From assembly GCA_029204225.1 (NCBI GenBank), contig CM055115.1, positions 8,343,558 to 8,407,557 of the forward strand: a stretch of 64,000 bases of DNA, given 5' to 3'. Of this stretch, positions 10,166 to 20,229 are shown in pieces. Position numbers and translations under genes: made by a program. Position 1 is the stretch's first letter, and each line of letters begins with the position of its first letter. The stretch comes from Diphasiastrum complanatum (Eukaryota; Streptophyta; Lycopodiopsida; Lycopodiales; Lycopodiaceae). The notes under the pieces were generated by a model. That model did no database searches and had not been told where the DNA came from. It was given only the letters and a program-made list of their open reading frames with translations.

Positions 10166-10304
10166 TGAGAATGAAAATAGACTAACTCACTAACTTCACT
10201 TCATTCCATTTCAAAGAAATATGCGAGAACAAATGCTCTTTATATAGCCTCGTGCTGTTCTAACTATGAAATATCCGTCTTAAGTTCCATAACCACTTTT
10301 GACA
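10166..10304 (-). repeat. Copia-3A 5' LTR
   Basis: The minus strand reads TGTCAAAAGTGGTTATGG...CATTCTCA, with CTATATAAAGAG as probable TATA box. The same block and its outer flank occur again at 12247-12389. No clear tRNA-matching primer site is seen next to it. Confidence 0.65.
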
Positions 10305-10487
10305 AGGATCATAATAACATATGGACTCTGGGTCGAAATGAAAATCGACCATGGATCGATTTGATCTTCAACCTGGTATCGAAATACACTTAATCTATTC
10401 TAAGCTCATTCTTTTTAAAACAACAAAAAAACTATCATAAGAAATAATTATTTTGCATTATGTAGATCGAAATAAGAGGCAACTAGA
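10305..10487. other. Flank shared with 12390-12568
   Basis: AT-rich non-coding sequence that is nearly repeated 2.1 kb further right, next to the related Copia-3C piece. It is part of a local duplication. Confidence 0.6.
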
Positions 10488-11056
10488 TCATGCCATGTTA
10501 TCACATGTCCTCATCCTCAGATTGAGCAGGTCCTCCAAATGTAGATGAATTGTTGTAATGTGCTCCTTCCAAAAATCTATAAAAGTTTGATTATGAAAAT
10601 TTGGGACTGCGCAAATGGATACAACATCATTGTTGTAATCTATACAAAAATTCGCACAACTCGACGTTGAAAAAAAAAATGACCAGTCTCTATTGTTGCA
10701 TCGATCATCAATTGTTTTTTTGGGGTACATCTTTGCTTGTCGATGTCCCAGCTGCTTCAGTTTGTATGTGAACAAAGTTATAACATGAATTGCATCAAAA
10801 GAATCACTTGATGCAGCAAAACTTTTCTTCTTGAGCATATGTAAAGAGGGTACATCTTTTTCGTAAGTGACCAATACTCGAGTTTTCCATATAATAGCTG
10901 CACATTATATAAGGTTTTGGCTATAAATTTAACCAAATCATCTCTTTTATAAGCGATCCAAATTGTATGTGTCAAATGATTCTCACGACTACGAATATAT
11001 TCTTTCATACCTTCAAAGTATTCACTATATTTATCTTTCCATTTTATGTATATCAT
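10488..11056 (-). pseudogene. Unidentified ORF pair, partly duplicated at 12569
   Basis: Two overlapping minus-strand frames are open here: 11056-10778 (KWKDKYSEYFEGMKEYIRSR, then KRDDLVKFIAKTLYNV) and 10874-10488 (SFDAIHVITLFTYKLKQL, then NYNNDVVSICAV and FIDFWKEHITTIHLHLEDL). They look like one coding region with a frameshift near 10800-10870. The C-terminal 65 codons recur at 12569-12772 with mostly conservative-looking changes. I do not recognise the family. It sits upstream of a Copia LTR, so it may be a captured exon or part of another element. Confidence 0.4.
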
Positions 11057-11229
11057 CCATAGTAATGGATAATAGAAATCAACTAGCAGCTCTATTCAAT
11101 GTTTCTATGAGTTTTTTTGGACATTCAACATCTTATCATTGGATGTTACACTAAACCTTAAGTAATGATCTGTTTTGAAGGTTTGGCTGCAATTATTTTC
11201 AAAGGCCGGATCCTTTTATCTCAAATATT

Positions 11230-11433
11230 CTAAAGTGATATCATGTGAAGTCTTTCATTTATTACCTTATTGGAGATGTCTCCTTTGAATTGCTGAATTC
11301 GATATATGGGCACATCAAATTGAATAGGAAATATGAGATACATCCCATATACTAAATATAAGGGTGTTTTCTTGGTTGTTATATTTTTGTATTTTGATAT
11401 ACCAAAAGAACCGCTGGTATTCTTGTGTCCCAT
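11230..11433 (-). pseudogene. Ty3/Gypsy integrase C-terminal fragment
   Basis: TTKKTPLYLVYGMYLIFPIQ followed by FDVPIYRIQQFKGD matches the stretch after the Gypsy integrase core, usually TPF-LVYG-EAVLPIE. No catalytic residues are included. It is a short relic with nothing clearly Gypsy on either side on this strand. Confidence 0.7.
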
Positions 11434-11764
11434 GTCGATTTAGAACAACTTAATGAATAGGGATGGAGAGGATAGAAATCCAACAGTTCTTGTCTGCTTA
11501 ACACTTGGTTGTCGCGTTATGGGAACCCAAGTTTGATGTCCTTTCAAAAATCCCCCAGTTTGTTGTTGTGGTTGTGTAGTTCTATCAGCCGTTGGCGTAG
11601 TCCCCCTGATGGTGGTGTGTTCCTTCCTTCGAGCAGCTCACTACTATCATTTTGGCTTCCTCTTGAAGTTTGTTACGTTTATCATCTCTATCATGGAGCT
11701 GAACCTCCATATCAGATAACTGCTACTACTGTCATTTCAAATCTACCATGGAGTGTCTCAGTCT
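11434..11764. other. Stretch without recognised gene
   Basis: No convincing feature. An open plus-strand frame (11509-11886) runs antisense across the gag relic that follows and is not considered coding. Confidence 0.4.
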
Positions 11765-12389
11765 CTTCCTGCAACAACATTATCATGACTCTTGAAAGAG
11801 TCAATTTAGGGTGCATCATGATGATCATCACCCAGCTGTCGCATGAGCTTGGGAAGCTTGAAAGTAGTGTCATTACTGCATTTTGATCATAGGGAATCTT
11901 CGTTGGTTATCTTAAGTGAGAAAATCTTCTTCCTAAGATGTAGCTTAGATCGTACAGAGTGCTCAGGATGTCCCAGACTTCCTTGGAGGCCTGAGCTTTA
12001 GACACATGGCCGATTTGAGTGTCTGATATATTGAGGATGATCAGCGCAAAGGCTTTGCCATCCTTCCTTCGGATCTTACCTCTGCACCTATAACAACGTC
12101 ATACAATTCATTAGCCATTGGCATAGTTATCATCTTAAATTTATATAGATGGTAATTGGCTCCATCATGCTTGTCCATTATAGGACTGGCTTTCCCTTGG
12201 GAATCCATGTGGATATTATTGGAAATGATAGTAGTAACTATCAGTGACTTGAGAATGAAAATAGACTAACTCACTAACTTCACTTCATTCGATTTCAAAT
12301 AAATATGCGAGAACAAATGCTCTTTATATAGCCTCGTGTTCTAAATATGAAATAACCCTCTTAAGTTCCATAACCACGTTTGACAAGGA
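11765..12389 (-). mobile_element. Copia-3C, gag and LTR fragment
   Basis: On the minus strand an LTR-like block (about 12247-12389) is followed by gag starting MDKHDGANYHLYKFKM and NELYDVVIGAEVRS, then the QTWDIL-like and KLHLR regions, ending near 11765. It lines up with 9600-10304 of Copia-3A. A deletion near 12080 and others break the frame. With its outer flank it forms the right half of a tandem duplication. Confidence 0.72.
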
Positions 12390-12568
12390 TCGGAATAACA
12401 TATGGACTCTGGGTCAAAATAAAGTTTAACCTTGGATTGATTTGATCTTCGACCTGGTATCACAATACACTTATTCTATTCTAAGCTCAATTTTCCTAAA
12501 ACAACAAATAAACTATCACAAGAAATAACTATTTTGCATTATGTAGATCGAAATAAGAGACAACTAGA

Positions 12569-12772
12569 TCATGCCACGTTATCACATGTCTTCATCCTCA
12601 GATTGAGCAGGTCCACCAAATGTACATGAATTGTTGTAATGTGCTCCTTCCAAAAATCTATTAAAGTTTTCATATGAAATTTTGGGGCTACACAAATGGA
12701 TACAACATCGTTGTTGTAATTCATACAAAAATTTGCACTCAATGTTGAAAAAAAATGATCAGCATCAATCAT
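12569..12772 (-). pseudogene. Second copy of the unidentified ORF C-terminus
   Basis: 67 codons including SANFCMNYNNDVVSIC and LIDFWKEHITTIHVHLVDL match the end of the frame at 10488-10874. Sequence beyond 12780 diverges, so only this part was duplicated. Confidence 0.4.
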
Positions 12773-12789
12773 TAATTGATTTTTTAAAG

Positions 12790-14945
12790 ATCATTGATGA
12801 ACAACCACTTCACCCCTCCTTTTAAAGAAATTATCAATTTCAATAAAAGTTAACTGGAAAGATGATATATAAAAATATCCAAATCCAAGAAAAGTCAGTA
12901 ATAAGTGCTTCCACTAAAAGGATTCACTTCATTACAAATAGGACGTCTCCTTCATATATTTTCAATCTGAGTGATAGAAGTTACTATTCCATCGAAATCC
13001 ATTTATGTAACAGAGATATTCTAGATTTAAGAAATTGAAACATTTTAACCTTAGAATTTATCTGAATTCCAAGTCTATTCACACAAGTAGTAATATGAAA
13101 TAACAGTCTTTTAGAAGAATAACTTCATGTTGGAAAGAATCATATAAATCAGTCTTATATCTTATGATTGAGAAATTACTAAGAAGTAAAGGATTAATTA
13201 ATAAAGCGAGAAATAGATTTGAAGGCCTCTAATTTTGTAAATAATGAGATACCACATTGGGATCTAGATTAAACCTCAAAATTTTCCAAAATATCCCACA
13301 TTTGAACGAATGGTTTTCTTATTTCCCATATCGTGACTAGGTACCATAACACACCATTGATCATCAGATCTTTACAGTCCTAGACTTCTCTTTCCAAAAT
13401 TACTGATGTCCCATACCATCAGCTTTTCCTTCCAAAAAATCCTTAACCGCCTAATCTGATATTCTAGATATCCACTGATCATCTAGCTGTCCTATAATCA
13501 CTATAGGTTATTATCACTTATTTCCAAAACACTGGAGAATCCATTTATTGGGATGACTGGCATGTCTATCAGATGGATACTATGAATCCACATCTGATCC
13601 TGTGATATAAACAGAAGAATTACCATGGTTAAATATTACATCCTGATCCTTTCTGGTTAACGAATAAGCTTCAAATCCCCTACTGGTGCATCAAATCTAG
13701 GGACAAGCTTTTGTCAACTAACAGATCCAATGTAATCCATGTATCAGATTCCACTTTAACCCTCACAATTGACATCCAAAACTATGGATAACTCAATGGT
13801 TACAAAGATATCAGTTACGAGTTCAACTGAATGAATTCAAACCAGGAAATCAATAACCAGTATTAAGCAACTATTTACAGGGATTACCGAAATCCTAACT
13901 GCAAAATACATTTCCTGATACTACTTACTACCATCTGATGTCCACTCTTCTTCCTTCCTTAGAATTTCCAGTTCTCTTGAAATCTATTTCAGCTAAGATA
14001 CCAAAAAGACGTAATGACAGTAGTAAATGTTTAAAAATCAATCACTATAGGAAAAAGTCCAAAACAATTTTAATTCTGTCCTTCACCTGGGCTGAATATC
14101 TGTTATATCGAAAATCATTTACTAGTATGTGAAACCGTACTAGTCTGATCTCTTGAATATAATTCACCATAGGATTTTATTAGAAATGAGATCAATTATG
14201 TAATTTCTATTACTACAAATTTTCCAATAAAATTGGACTGTTTTTTCTTTTTATTGACTGTTTTGGCATAACTCCGTTAATATTGATAAATCCAATCCAA
14301 ACACATAATATAAAATTACATGAACAGAAATCCCACCAATAGGATTTCAGTAATTCTTAAACCATATCCTGTCAGATTTACTGTCTAGATAAAGAATACT
14401 ATTCCCACTCATTGAATTTGGTCATTTCATATTGTTTGACGATTTTGATCTAATTTAACGAGTATCTTGCACAAACATTCCTTTGACTGATTTCTAGCAA
14501 TCAACATCGATTAGAAAACTATTAGGCAAGTAACTGATTTCAAATTTTTACCAAATTTAAATTCAACAAAAAAGAAAAAAATTCAAATTTTAACTTTCGA
14601 TCTGGAAGTTCCCAACTCCAGAAGTAAAAAGAATGACAATATAGTAAAACCTGTCGGCAATTTCATTGCGGTTCCTTTTGTCAATTTTAACTTATTTATC
14701 ACCACAAAATAGTTTAGACTTAGTGAAAACACTCTGACCAATTCTTAGTGATAAACTCAGTTTAATCAATTCACTAGTCTAAATTGATTCCATAGATAAC
14801 AAAAAATGACCAAAATTTCTATTTTTTCGGAAACTCAAATTTTGCTTTTATTTTACGTGATTCGAAAATTTTGACGAAAATACTGTTAGTACAAAAGACA
14901 ATCGAAATCGAAAAAATCAAAACATTGTCCGATTTCTAATGTTAC
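12790..14945. other. 2.1-kb AT-rich stretch without recognised gene
   Basis: All six frames are closed at short intervals and no family motif is seen. No tandem repeat or LTR pair was recognised. It may be old Gypsy non-coding DNA. Confidence 0.5.
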
Positions 14946-15332
14946 TAAACTGGCATGCAAAGCACACTTCATCAGTTATAAACGTCATTACGGAATTCTT
15001 TTACGTAAACTTCAGTTTTACGGAATTTGTCATCCATTAATACTGATTTGTGACCCAACTATCAGAGCACATGCGTATGACCACTCAATCAATTGTAAAT
15101 CTCTCATGCTTGTCCGAATCACTCTGAGAATTAACATGCAACTAATCCATACAAGCACAGTACTACAAATTAGGGAAATGACTGGCATGCAATCAGAACA
15201 ATTTCAAAATTTGCCAGTTTTACTCACAAAACTGCAATACTTCAGATGATCATAACTTTGGCTATAGGACACCAAATTGGGTGCTGTAAAGCTTATTACA
15301 GAGGGAGAATAAGTGAATAAGATGCTTGCCAC
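14946..15332. repeat. 390-bp block repeated at 18456-18843
   Basis: From ctggcatgcaaagcac through acggaatttgtcatccatta and gatcataactttggctatag to gtgaataagatgcttgc, this block recurs inside Copia-3B with roughly one difference every 15-20 bases. The last bases also match Copia RT coding sequence at 18826-18843, so this copy probably derives from the 18-kb locus or a relative of it. Confidence 0.75.
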
Positions 15333-16129
15333 ATTAGCCTACCACTAGGATTTACACGTGCGAGATCAGAGTGTCAAAAAATTTGTAGTAGGGCGCTTTT
15401 CCACAAGACAATATCATGCAGAAACGTGCAAACACCCATTCTAGCCCAAAATTGATGCTACCAACAAACTTAAACAATCAATTAGACTTCCATGAAGCAT
15501 TCATACTGATCCTAAGATGCAGTATAGGCTGAAAACGAAGTTTTCTTGATTTGTAGAAGTCAAAATAGCTTCAAACTTGATGGAGATCGTGCATAAGCCA
15601 CCGACCATCAATTTAAAGGTCTGATAGCTTGATGGGAAGGTAAAAAGGAATGATAATCATGCTGTAAATAATTCCAAAATGATCTCCTTATGGATTTGGA
15701 GAGATCTATCCCCTAAAAATCACCAAAAAATGGTCATTTTTTGAACTTTTTTGACTTCCTACAAGTTCAATTGTTGGAATTATTGGTTCTAACTTCAGGG
15801 AAAGCTTCAAAAGACTTTGGTATGCCTATTTACAAGCTCTACATGGTGTTTGATAGCCACCTACTATCCAACTTTATGAAAAACAAGCAAAAATGATGAT
15901 TTTTGGCTATTTTCCGGTTTTTTCATCACAATAAAGTGGAAATTCATGACATACAACTCTTTCTCTAACACATGCAAACCAATTTATAGAATTACAACCA
16001 TCTAGTTGGTCTGATCTTGTTGGATTATGGTTCTTACTATATATTTTGTGCCAAAAAATGAAAAACCAAACAATTTTGACCAAATCATAGCCTAGAATCC
16101 TAAATCAGCGGAAAGAACCAGCATGCATC
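15333..16129. other. Stretch without recognised gene
   Basis: Non-coding by eye on both strands. It precedes the Gypsy fragment and could be Gypsy-related untranslated DNA. Confidence 0.4.
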
Positions 16130-16590
16130 ATCGGAAAGAGCCGGATTGGAGAAGCTAATCATTTATGCTTTGCTGAGTTCCAATCCAAGTTGTATCTTTC
16201 TCTGCGAGATCTTTGTCGGACCGATGATTTCTCTGGTCGTATTTGGCAAGATGTCATGGCAAGAAGCTCTATTTTGAGAGAAAATCTAGGAAAGCAGGAT
16301 TCCAAGAAATCTCCTAGAGAGAAGATACTTGATAATTATTTCATTAGAAATGGTTTGCTTTTCCGTAGAGGAAAAGTTTGTGAGCTAGATATCGTGGATA
16401 TTAGGGCCCAAATCCTGCACGAGTGCCACGATAGCCCCAGCGCGGGACACCCTGTTTGGTATACAAAGGACACTTGACCTTTTTAAGAGAAAATTTTATT
16501 GGCCAAAAATAAAAGGTCATGTCGAGGCATATGTTCAAAAATGTGAACAATGCAAAGTAAATAAAGCGGAAAGACTCAAAGCTCCCAAGC
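16130..16590 (+). pseudogene. Ty3/Gypsy integrase zinc-finger fragment
   Basis: Frame one reads LDNYFIRNGLLFRRGKVCEL, then DIRAQILHECHDSPSAGHPV. After a frameshift near 16455, FKRKFYWPKIKGHVEAYVQ and KCEQCKVNKAERLKAPK complete the H2C2 (HHCC) zinc region that precedes the Gypsy integrase core. Here it breaks off and passes directly into Copia gag sequence. The zinc ligands (H in HECH, H in AGHP, CEQC) are present. Confidence 0.85.
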
Positions 16591-16591
16591 T

Positions 16592-17150
16592 ACATCTAGA
16601 AAATAATATTTTCTCCATCAAGATGACCAATGGAGATTTCCTACAGAATCACATCAACCAGTTCAAGAACCTGCAAAAAGCAGATGACCACTTTTGGTTC
16701 TGTCATAGATGATCAAGATGTAGTAATGACATTGCTTTCAAGCTTCCCAAGCTCATACGACATCTGGGTGATGATCATCTTGACACACCCTGAATTGACT
16801 CTTTCAAGAGTCATGGAAATGTTGTTTTAGGAAGAGAGCAGAAGGAACAAAGTCTCTGGTTCCTCAAGTGTCGACTCTCATGCCTTATATACCAACAAAG
16901 GCTCAACTTAGCAAAAGAAGAAAGGCCCAAAGCAACCAAAGCTAAATCATGAACCGACATAGCGTCAAGAGCAGTCAAACTAGTCGACAAAGAGGTAGCT
17001 GTTCTGCACATATTCTGGTGAACCAACCACAAGATCCAAGATTGTCGCATACTACAAGAAAATTACAACAGCAAGGGGTAGTCGAAACAGGTGACAAATG
17101 CAGGTACCGAAGCACCACAGTCGATTCAAGAATCGGATAATGATGCCTTA
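16592..17150 (+). pseudogene. Copia-3B gag and degraded zinc knuckle
   Basis: LHLENNIFSIKMTNGDFLQN, then HINQFKNLQKADD, is the middle of a Copia gag. It shifts frame near 16690, where SSFPSSYDIWVMIILTHPEL continues it. The knuckle region keeps only NHKIQDCRILQE of the CX2CX4HX4C motif. There are several stops. Confidence 0.75.
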
Positions 17151-17400
17151 ATGACTAGCCATCAAAAAACATCCAACAACAGCTCCTGGTTTTTGAACTC
17201 CGGAGCCACACAGCAAATGAGTAGCCATATTGGCTATTTCGAGTCCTATATGCCTTCCAATACCAAATGATATGTTCACATGGGCAACAATAGCACACAT
17301 GCTATCAAAGGTGAAGGTACAGTAAGATTGAGCTTTGCAAACGATCAATCTAAGCTACTTTGAAATGTACTGCATGTACCAAATCTATCTACAAATTTGA
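17151..17400 (+). pseudogene. Copia-3B protease
   Basis: NNSSWFLNSGATQQMSSHIG carries the same Asp to Asn change at the DSG active site as Copia-3A. It continues with YVHMGNNSTHAIKGEGTVRL and VLHVPNLSTNL. Two in-frame stops (near 17270 and 17360) are present. The shared Asn suggests the change predates the split of these copies. Confidence 0.8.
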
Positions 17401-17714
17401 TCTTTGTTAGCGGAATTACAGATCTAGGACATAAAGTAGAAATTGAATCCGATGAGTGTAAAGTAGTTAATAGGAAAGACAGGATCCTAGCACTCGGAAA
17501 GAGACATGGATACTTGTATAGATTAAATCATTGTTGTTCTACCTCTAGTCAGGCTCTTAGTACTTCTATTCAAAGAAATAACAGTTCAGTTTGGCATTAT
17601 AGACTTTGTCACCTAAATTATTATTTTGTACAACAAATGTCTAAACAATCTATTGTTGTTGATCTCGACTATCCAGATAGGAAAGTCAAATTATCTACTT
17701 TGTCTAGTTTGTAA
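17397..17714 (+). pseudogene. Copia-3B GAG-pre-integrase domain
   Basis: IFVSGITDLGHKVEIESDEC and ILALGKRHGYLYRLN lead into SVWHYRLCHLNYYFVQQM, the pre-integrase zinc region; the usual RLGH reads RLCH. It is open for 105 codons, then breaks before the integrase core. Confidence 0.78.
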
Positions 17715-17749
17715 ACTGGCCATGAAACCATTTAGATCAAGCCATCAGC

Positions 17750-18316
17750 ATGTTTCTAGCGGATTGCTTAGTGTACTTTATCAAGAAGAAGTCAAAAGCT
17801 TTCAATTGTTTCAGAATCTTCAAGGAGCATGCAAAGAAAGAAATTGGCAGACAAATCAAAGCCCTGAGGTCCAATAATGGTGGAGAGTACATCTCTACTA
17901 AATTCAAGGAGTACTGCCAGAGCCAAGGCATTGAACAACAGTTTATCACTCCTTATTCGCCTCAATCTAATGGCTTAGCCGAGAGGAAGAATCGTACCCT
18001 GGTAGAGTCAGCCAAATGTATGCTGGCACATGAATCTTTGTTGCAGAGCTTCTGGGTTGAAGCTGTCTCCATTGCAGCCTACGTCCAAAACATATGTTCG
18101 ACTAAGGCCCTCATAGGCAAAACACCACATGAGGTTTGGACAGGATCTAAGGCTTCAATGAAGAACCTTCGAGTGTTCGGATGCATCACCTATGCGCACA
18201 TCCCGAAGGAGACGAGGAAGAAATTCAACTTCCGAGGTCTTAAGACCATCCTTATTGGATACACTTCATCTGACCAAGCTATACGACTTCGATACCTAGC
18301 AGATTTTACTCAGTAG
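17750..18316 (+). pseudogene. Copia-3B integrase core (partial)
   Basis: The 188-codon open stretch contains VYFIKKKSKAFNCFRIFKEH, then IKALRSNNGGEYIS, where the second catalytic Asp of RSDNGGEY is Asn. YSPQSNGLAERKNRTLVESA has the catalytic Glu, and GKTPHEVWTGSKASMKNLRV, FGCITYAHIPKE and ILIGYTSSDQA follow. The first Asp region (HTDLCGPM type) is deleted between 17715 and 17750. The enzyme would be inactive. Confidence 0.85.
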
Positions 18317-18455
18317 GGATACAGTCTTTATCGACGATCAATTTCACGATTTCAAAGGCAAATGCAAAGTTCCATGCAAACCTTCGATGCCTTTGCCTAC
18401 GATACGACAATTCGAGCCTCGGGCTCAAGCGTGCCTATAATCAATGGACTACCCC
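18317..18455 (+). pseudogene. Copia-3B integrase to RT linker
   Basis: Coding-like remnant after the integrase (DTVFIDDQFHDFKGKCKVP in another frame). It ends at the inserted non-coding block. Weak evidence, resting on position and one short frame. Confidence 0.4.
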
Positions 18456-18820
18456 AATGTCAAACTGGCATGTAAAGCACAGTACATCAGTTACAAACGT
18501 CATTACGGAATTTTCCTACGTAAACTTTAGTTTTACGGAATTTGTCATCCATTAACATTGATTTGTAACCCAACTGTAAGAGCACATGCGTATGACCACT
18601 CAAATCCATTGTAAATCTCTCATGCATGTCAGAATCACTTTGAGAATCAACATGCAACTAATCCATGCAAGCACAGTACTACAAATTAGGGAAATGACTG
18701 GCATGCAATCAGAACAATTTCAAATTTTGCCAATTTTACTCACAAAATTGCAAAACTTCAGATGATCATAACTTTGGCTATAGGACACCAAATTGGGTGC
18801 TGCAAAGCTTAGTACAGAGG
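18456..18820. repeat. Non-coding block replacing Copia-3B RT
   Basis: This copy of the 14946-15332 block stands where the RT finger and palm (including YVDD) should be. Copia coding resumes directly afterwards with DQVNKMLAKQMLSSELDMTD. Confidence 0.75.
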
Positions 18821-19056
18821 GAGACCAAGTGAATAAGATGCTTGCTAAACAGATGTTGTCTTCCGAACTTGACATGACCGATCTGGACGAAGCTCACTTC
18901 TGTTTGGGCATTCAAATTCACAGAGACGGAGCTAGAAGTCTGATCTTTATCACTCAGCAACGGTATCTTCACAATACCCTTATCAGATACAATCTGATCA
19001 ATTGTAAACTCGCTCACTCACCAATGGATTCAGGCTTGCGATTATCAAAGGGCTAA
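18821..19056 (+). pseudogene. Copia-3B RT C-terminal fragment
   Basis: MLAKQMLSSELDMTDLDEAH, FCLGIQIHRDGARSL, ITQQRYLHNTLIRYNL and HSPMDSGLRLSKG are the region after the RT active site. The frame stops at 19056, one base before the LTR. RNase H, which should follow, is missing. Confidence 0.85.
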
Positions 19057-19235
19057 TGCCAAGAAGTGGTTATGGAACTTAAGACGGTTATTTCATATTT
19101 AGAACATCTACGAGGGTATATAAAGAGCATTTGTTCTCGCATATGTCTTTGAAATGGATTGAAGTGAAGTTAGTGAGTTAGTCTATTCTCATTTTATTGA
19201 TGTGAATGATTTACTCTCTCTATGCTATTTTCATT
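19057..19235 (+). repeat. Copia-3B 3' LTR
   Basis: Starts TGCCAAGAAGTGGTTATGG and includes the TATA-like gggtatataaagagc and the family run gaagtgaagttagtgagttag. Homology to the inverted copy at 8716-8883 reaches the ctatgctattttc at 19235. Confidence 0.7.
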
Positions 19236-19344
19236 GTAACAAAGAAAAACTTTAAAAGTTACAAAGTAGTGGAGAGTGGGAGTGAAAGAGTAGTGAAGAC
19301 TCGTATGTCAAATCGTACTGATCATAATATTATTCTAGGGAAAT

Positions 19345-19502
19345 TATCGTACCTTCACATGATTTAGAGAAAGAAAAAAGAATTGAGCTCTATTACAGAA
19401 AAGAGGAGCAAGCAAGACTAGAGTACAATGAACAACTATTGACTGGTTCATCTTCAAGCTCTTCCATCAGTCGATGTAGACCGCCTATTGATCCATCACA
19501 TG
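19345..19502 (+). pseudogene. Possible exon with charged coiled-coil sequence
   Basis: One plus-strand frame reads HDLEKEKRIELYYRKEEQ, ARLEYNEQLL, a Ser run, then ISRCRPPIDPSH, followed by gtatgc that could be a splice donor. It resembles the acidic/basic linkers of CACTA proteins and lies just before the transposase-associated domain on the same strand. It cannot be assigned to a family. Confidence 0.35.
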
Positions 19503-19702
19503 TATGCATATTGATTTATCTCATAATTTTTTTATTTGTAATAGTGATGTACTCCGATTTGGTTGAGGATTGAGATATAGTATATTGCTCTTTGGAAAGC
19601 CAAGACACCACTCCATCACAAATGAATGTTGCAAATGCACTAAATGTACAAAGACTATTTTGTCAATTTTTGTCACATGTTAGAATTTGTCAATTTTCAC
19701 TT

Positions 19703-19880
19703 GAATGACACTGAAAGAATTTGTGCAATTTGCATGTGGATTATTGGACCAAATTCAACCAGAATATGATGAGAGTATACCGTGTACATGCACACAATGC
19801 AAAGGCCTTATGATTCGGACAAGGAGGATTGTCAACGATCATATTTGGTTCAATAAATACGAGAATCCACTTGCTTAAAA
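19703..19880 (+). pseudogene. CACTA transposase-associated domain exon
   Basis: LKEFVQFACGLLDQIQPEYD followed by ESIPCTCTQCKGLMIRTRR and IVNDHIWFNKYENP matches the transposase-associated domain at the N-terminus of plant En/Spm proteins, with the CxCxxC and later His spacing. It is on the plus strand, whereas the neighbouring TNP2 gene is on the minus strand, so it comes from a different or rearranged copy. A stop follows at once. Confidence 0.7.
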
Positions 19881-20035
19881 AAGGAAAAATCCAAATAGAA
19901 TAATTAGATGAAGTTAATCTCTCACTTTCTTTTAAAAGGAAAAATCCAAATAGAATGATTAGGTGAAGTTAATCTCTCACTTGCTTCTGAAAGAAAAATT
20001 TCAAATAAAATGATTAGATGTAGTTAATCTTAATT
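19875..20035. repeat. Three tandem units of about 57 bp
   Basis: Each unit contains ggaaaaatccaaatagaat-attag and gaagttaatctctcac. The third unit is the most diverged. Confidence 0.85.
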
Positions 20036-20070
20036 TCCATATCCAATCACTCATAATAGACTCATTCACG

Positions 20071-20073
<3 letters not shown>

Positions 20074-20137
<64 letters not shown>
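20074..20137. repeat. (GA)n microsatellite, 64 bp
   Basis: Uninterrupted gagaga run. Confidence 0.97.
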
Positions 20138-20140
<3 letters not shown>

Positions 20141-20229
20141 ATATGTAAATATGTAGAAGCGTGCAATTCTTTGAGTTCATTGAATGTTAACAAGTTGAAA
20201 AGAAAAATACCACTTGCTGGGTGAGGAGC

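Larger units (their letters stand above)
8716..10304 (-). mobile_element. Copia-3A, internally deleted Copia element
   Basis: On the minus strand an LTR-like block (10166-10304), gag, protease and then, after a large deletion near 9010-9050, the last codons of RT (HSPMDSGLRLSKG) run into a second LTR-like block (8759-8883). Sequence past 8759 down to about 8716 is also shared with the plus-strand relative 3B (19192-19235), so the LTR may be a little longer. Integrase, most of RT and RNase H are gone. The element is non-functional. Confidence 0.8.
16584..19235 (+). mobile_element. Copia-3B, 5'-truncated Copia element
   Basis: On the plus strand gag, protease, pre-integrase, integrase and the last part of RT are followed by an LTR. 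The left end is a join to Gypsy integrase at a shared ccaagct (about 16585-16591), not an LTR. The middle of RT is replaced by a 390-bp non-coding block (18456-18820), and RNase H is absent: the RT end runs straight into the LTR at 19057. The element is dead but holds the best integrase of its family here. Confidence 0.83.

Noticed and set aside
11509-11886. Plus-strand 125-codon ORF
   Set aside because: Antisense across the Copia-3C gag relic and flank, no motifs.
17148-17348. Minus-strand ORF nearly identical to plus-strand ORF at 9071-9271
   Set aside because: Both are antisense to the protease regions of inverted Copia-3 copies; their likeness reflects the element, not a gene.
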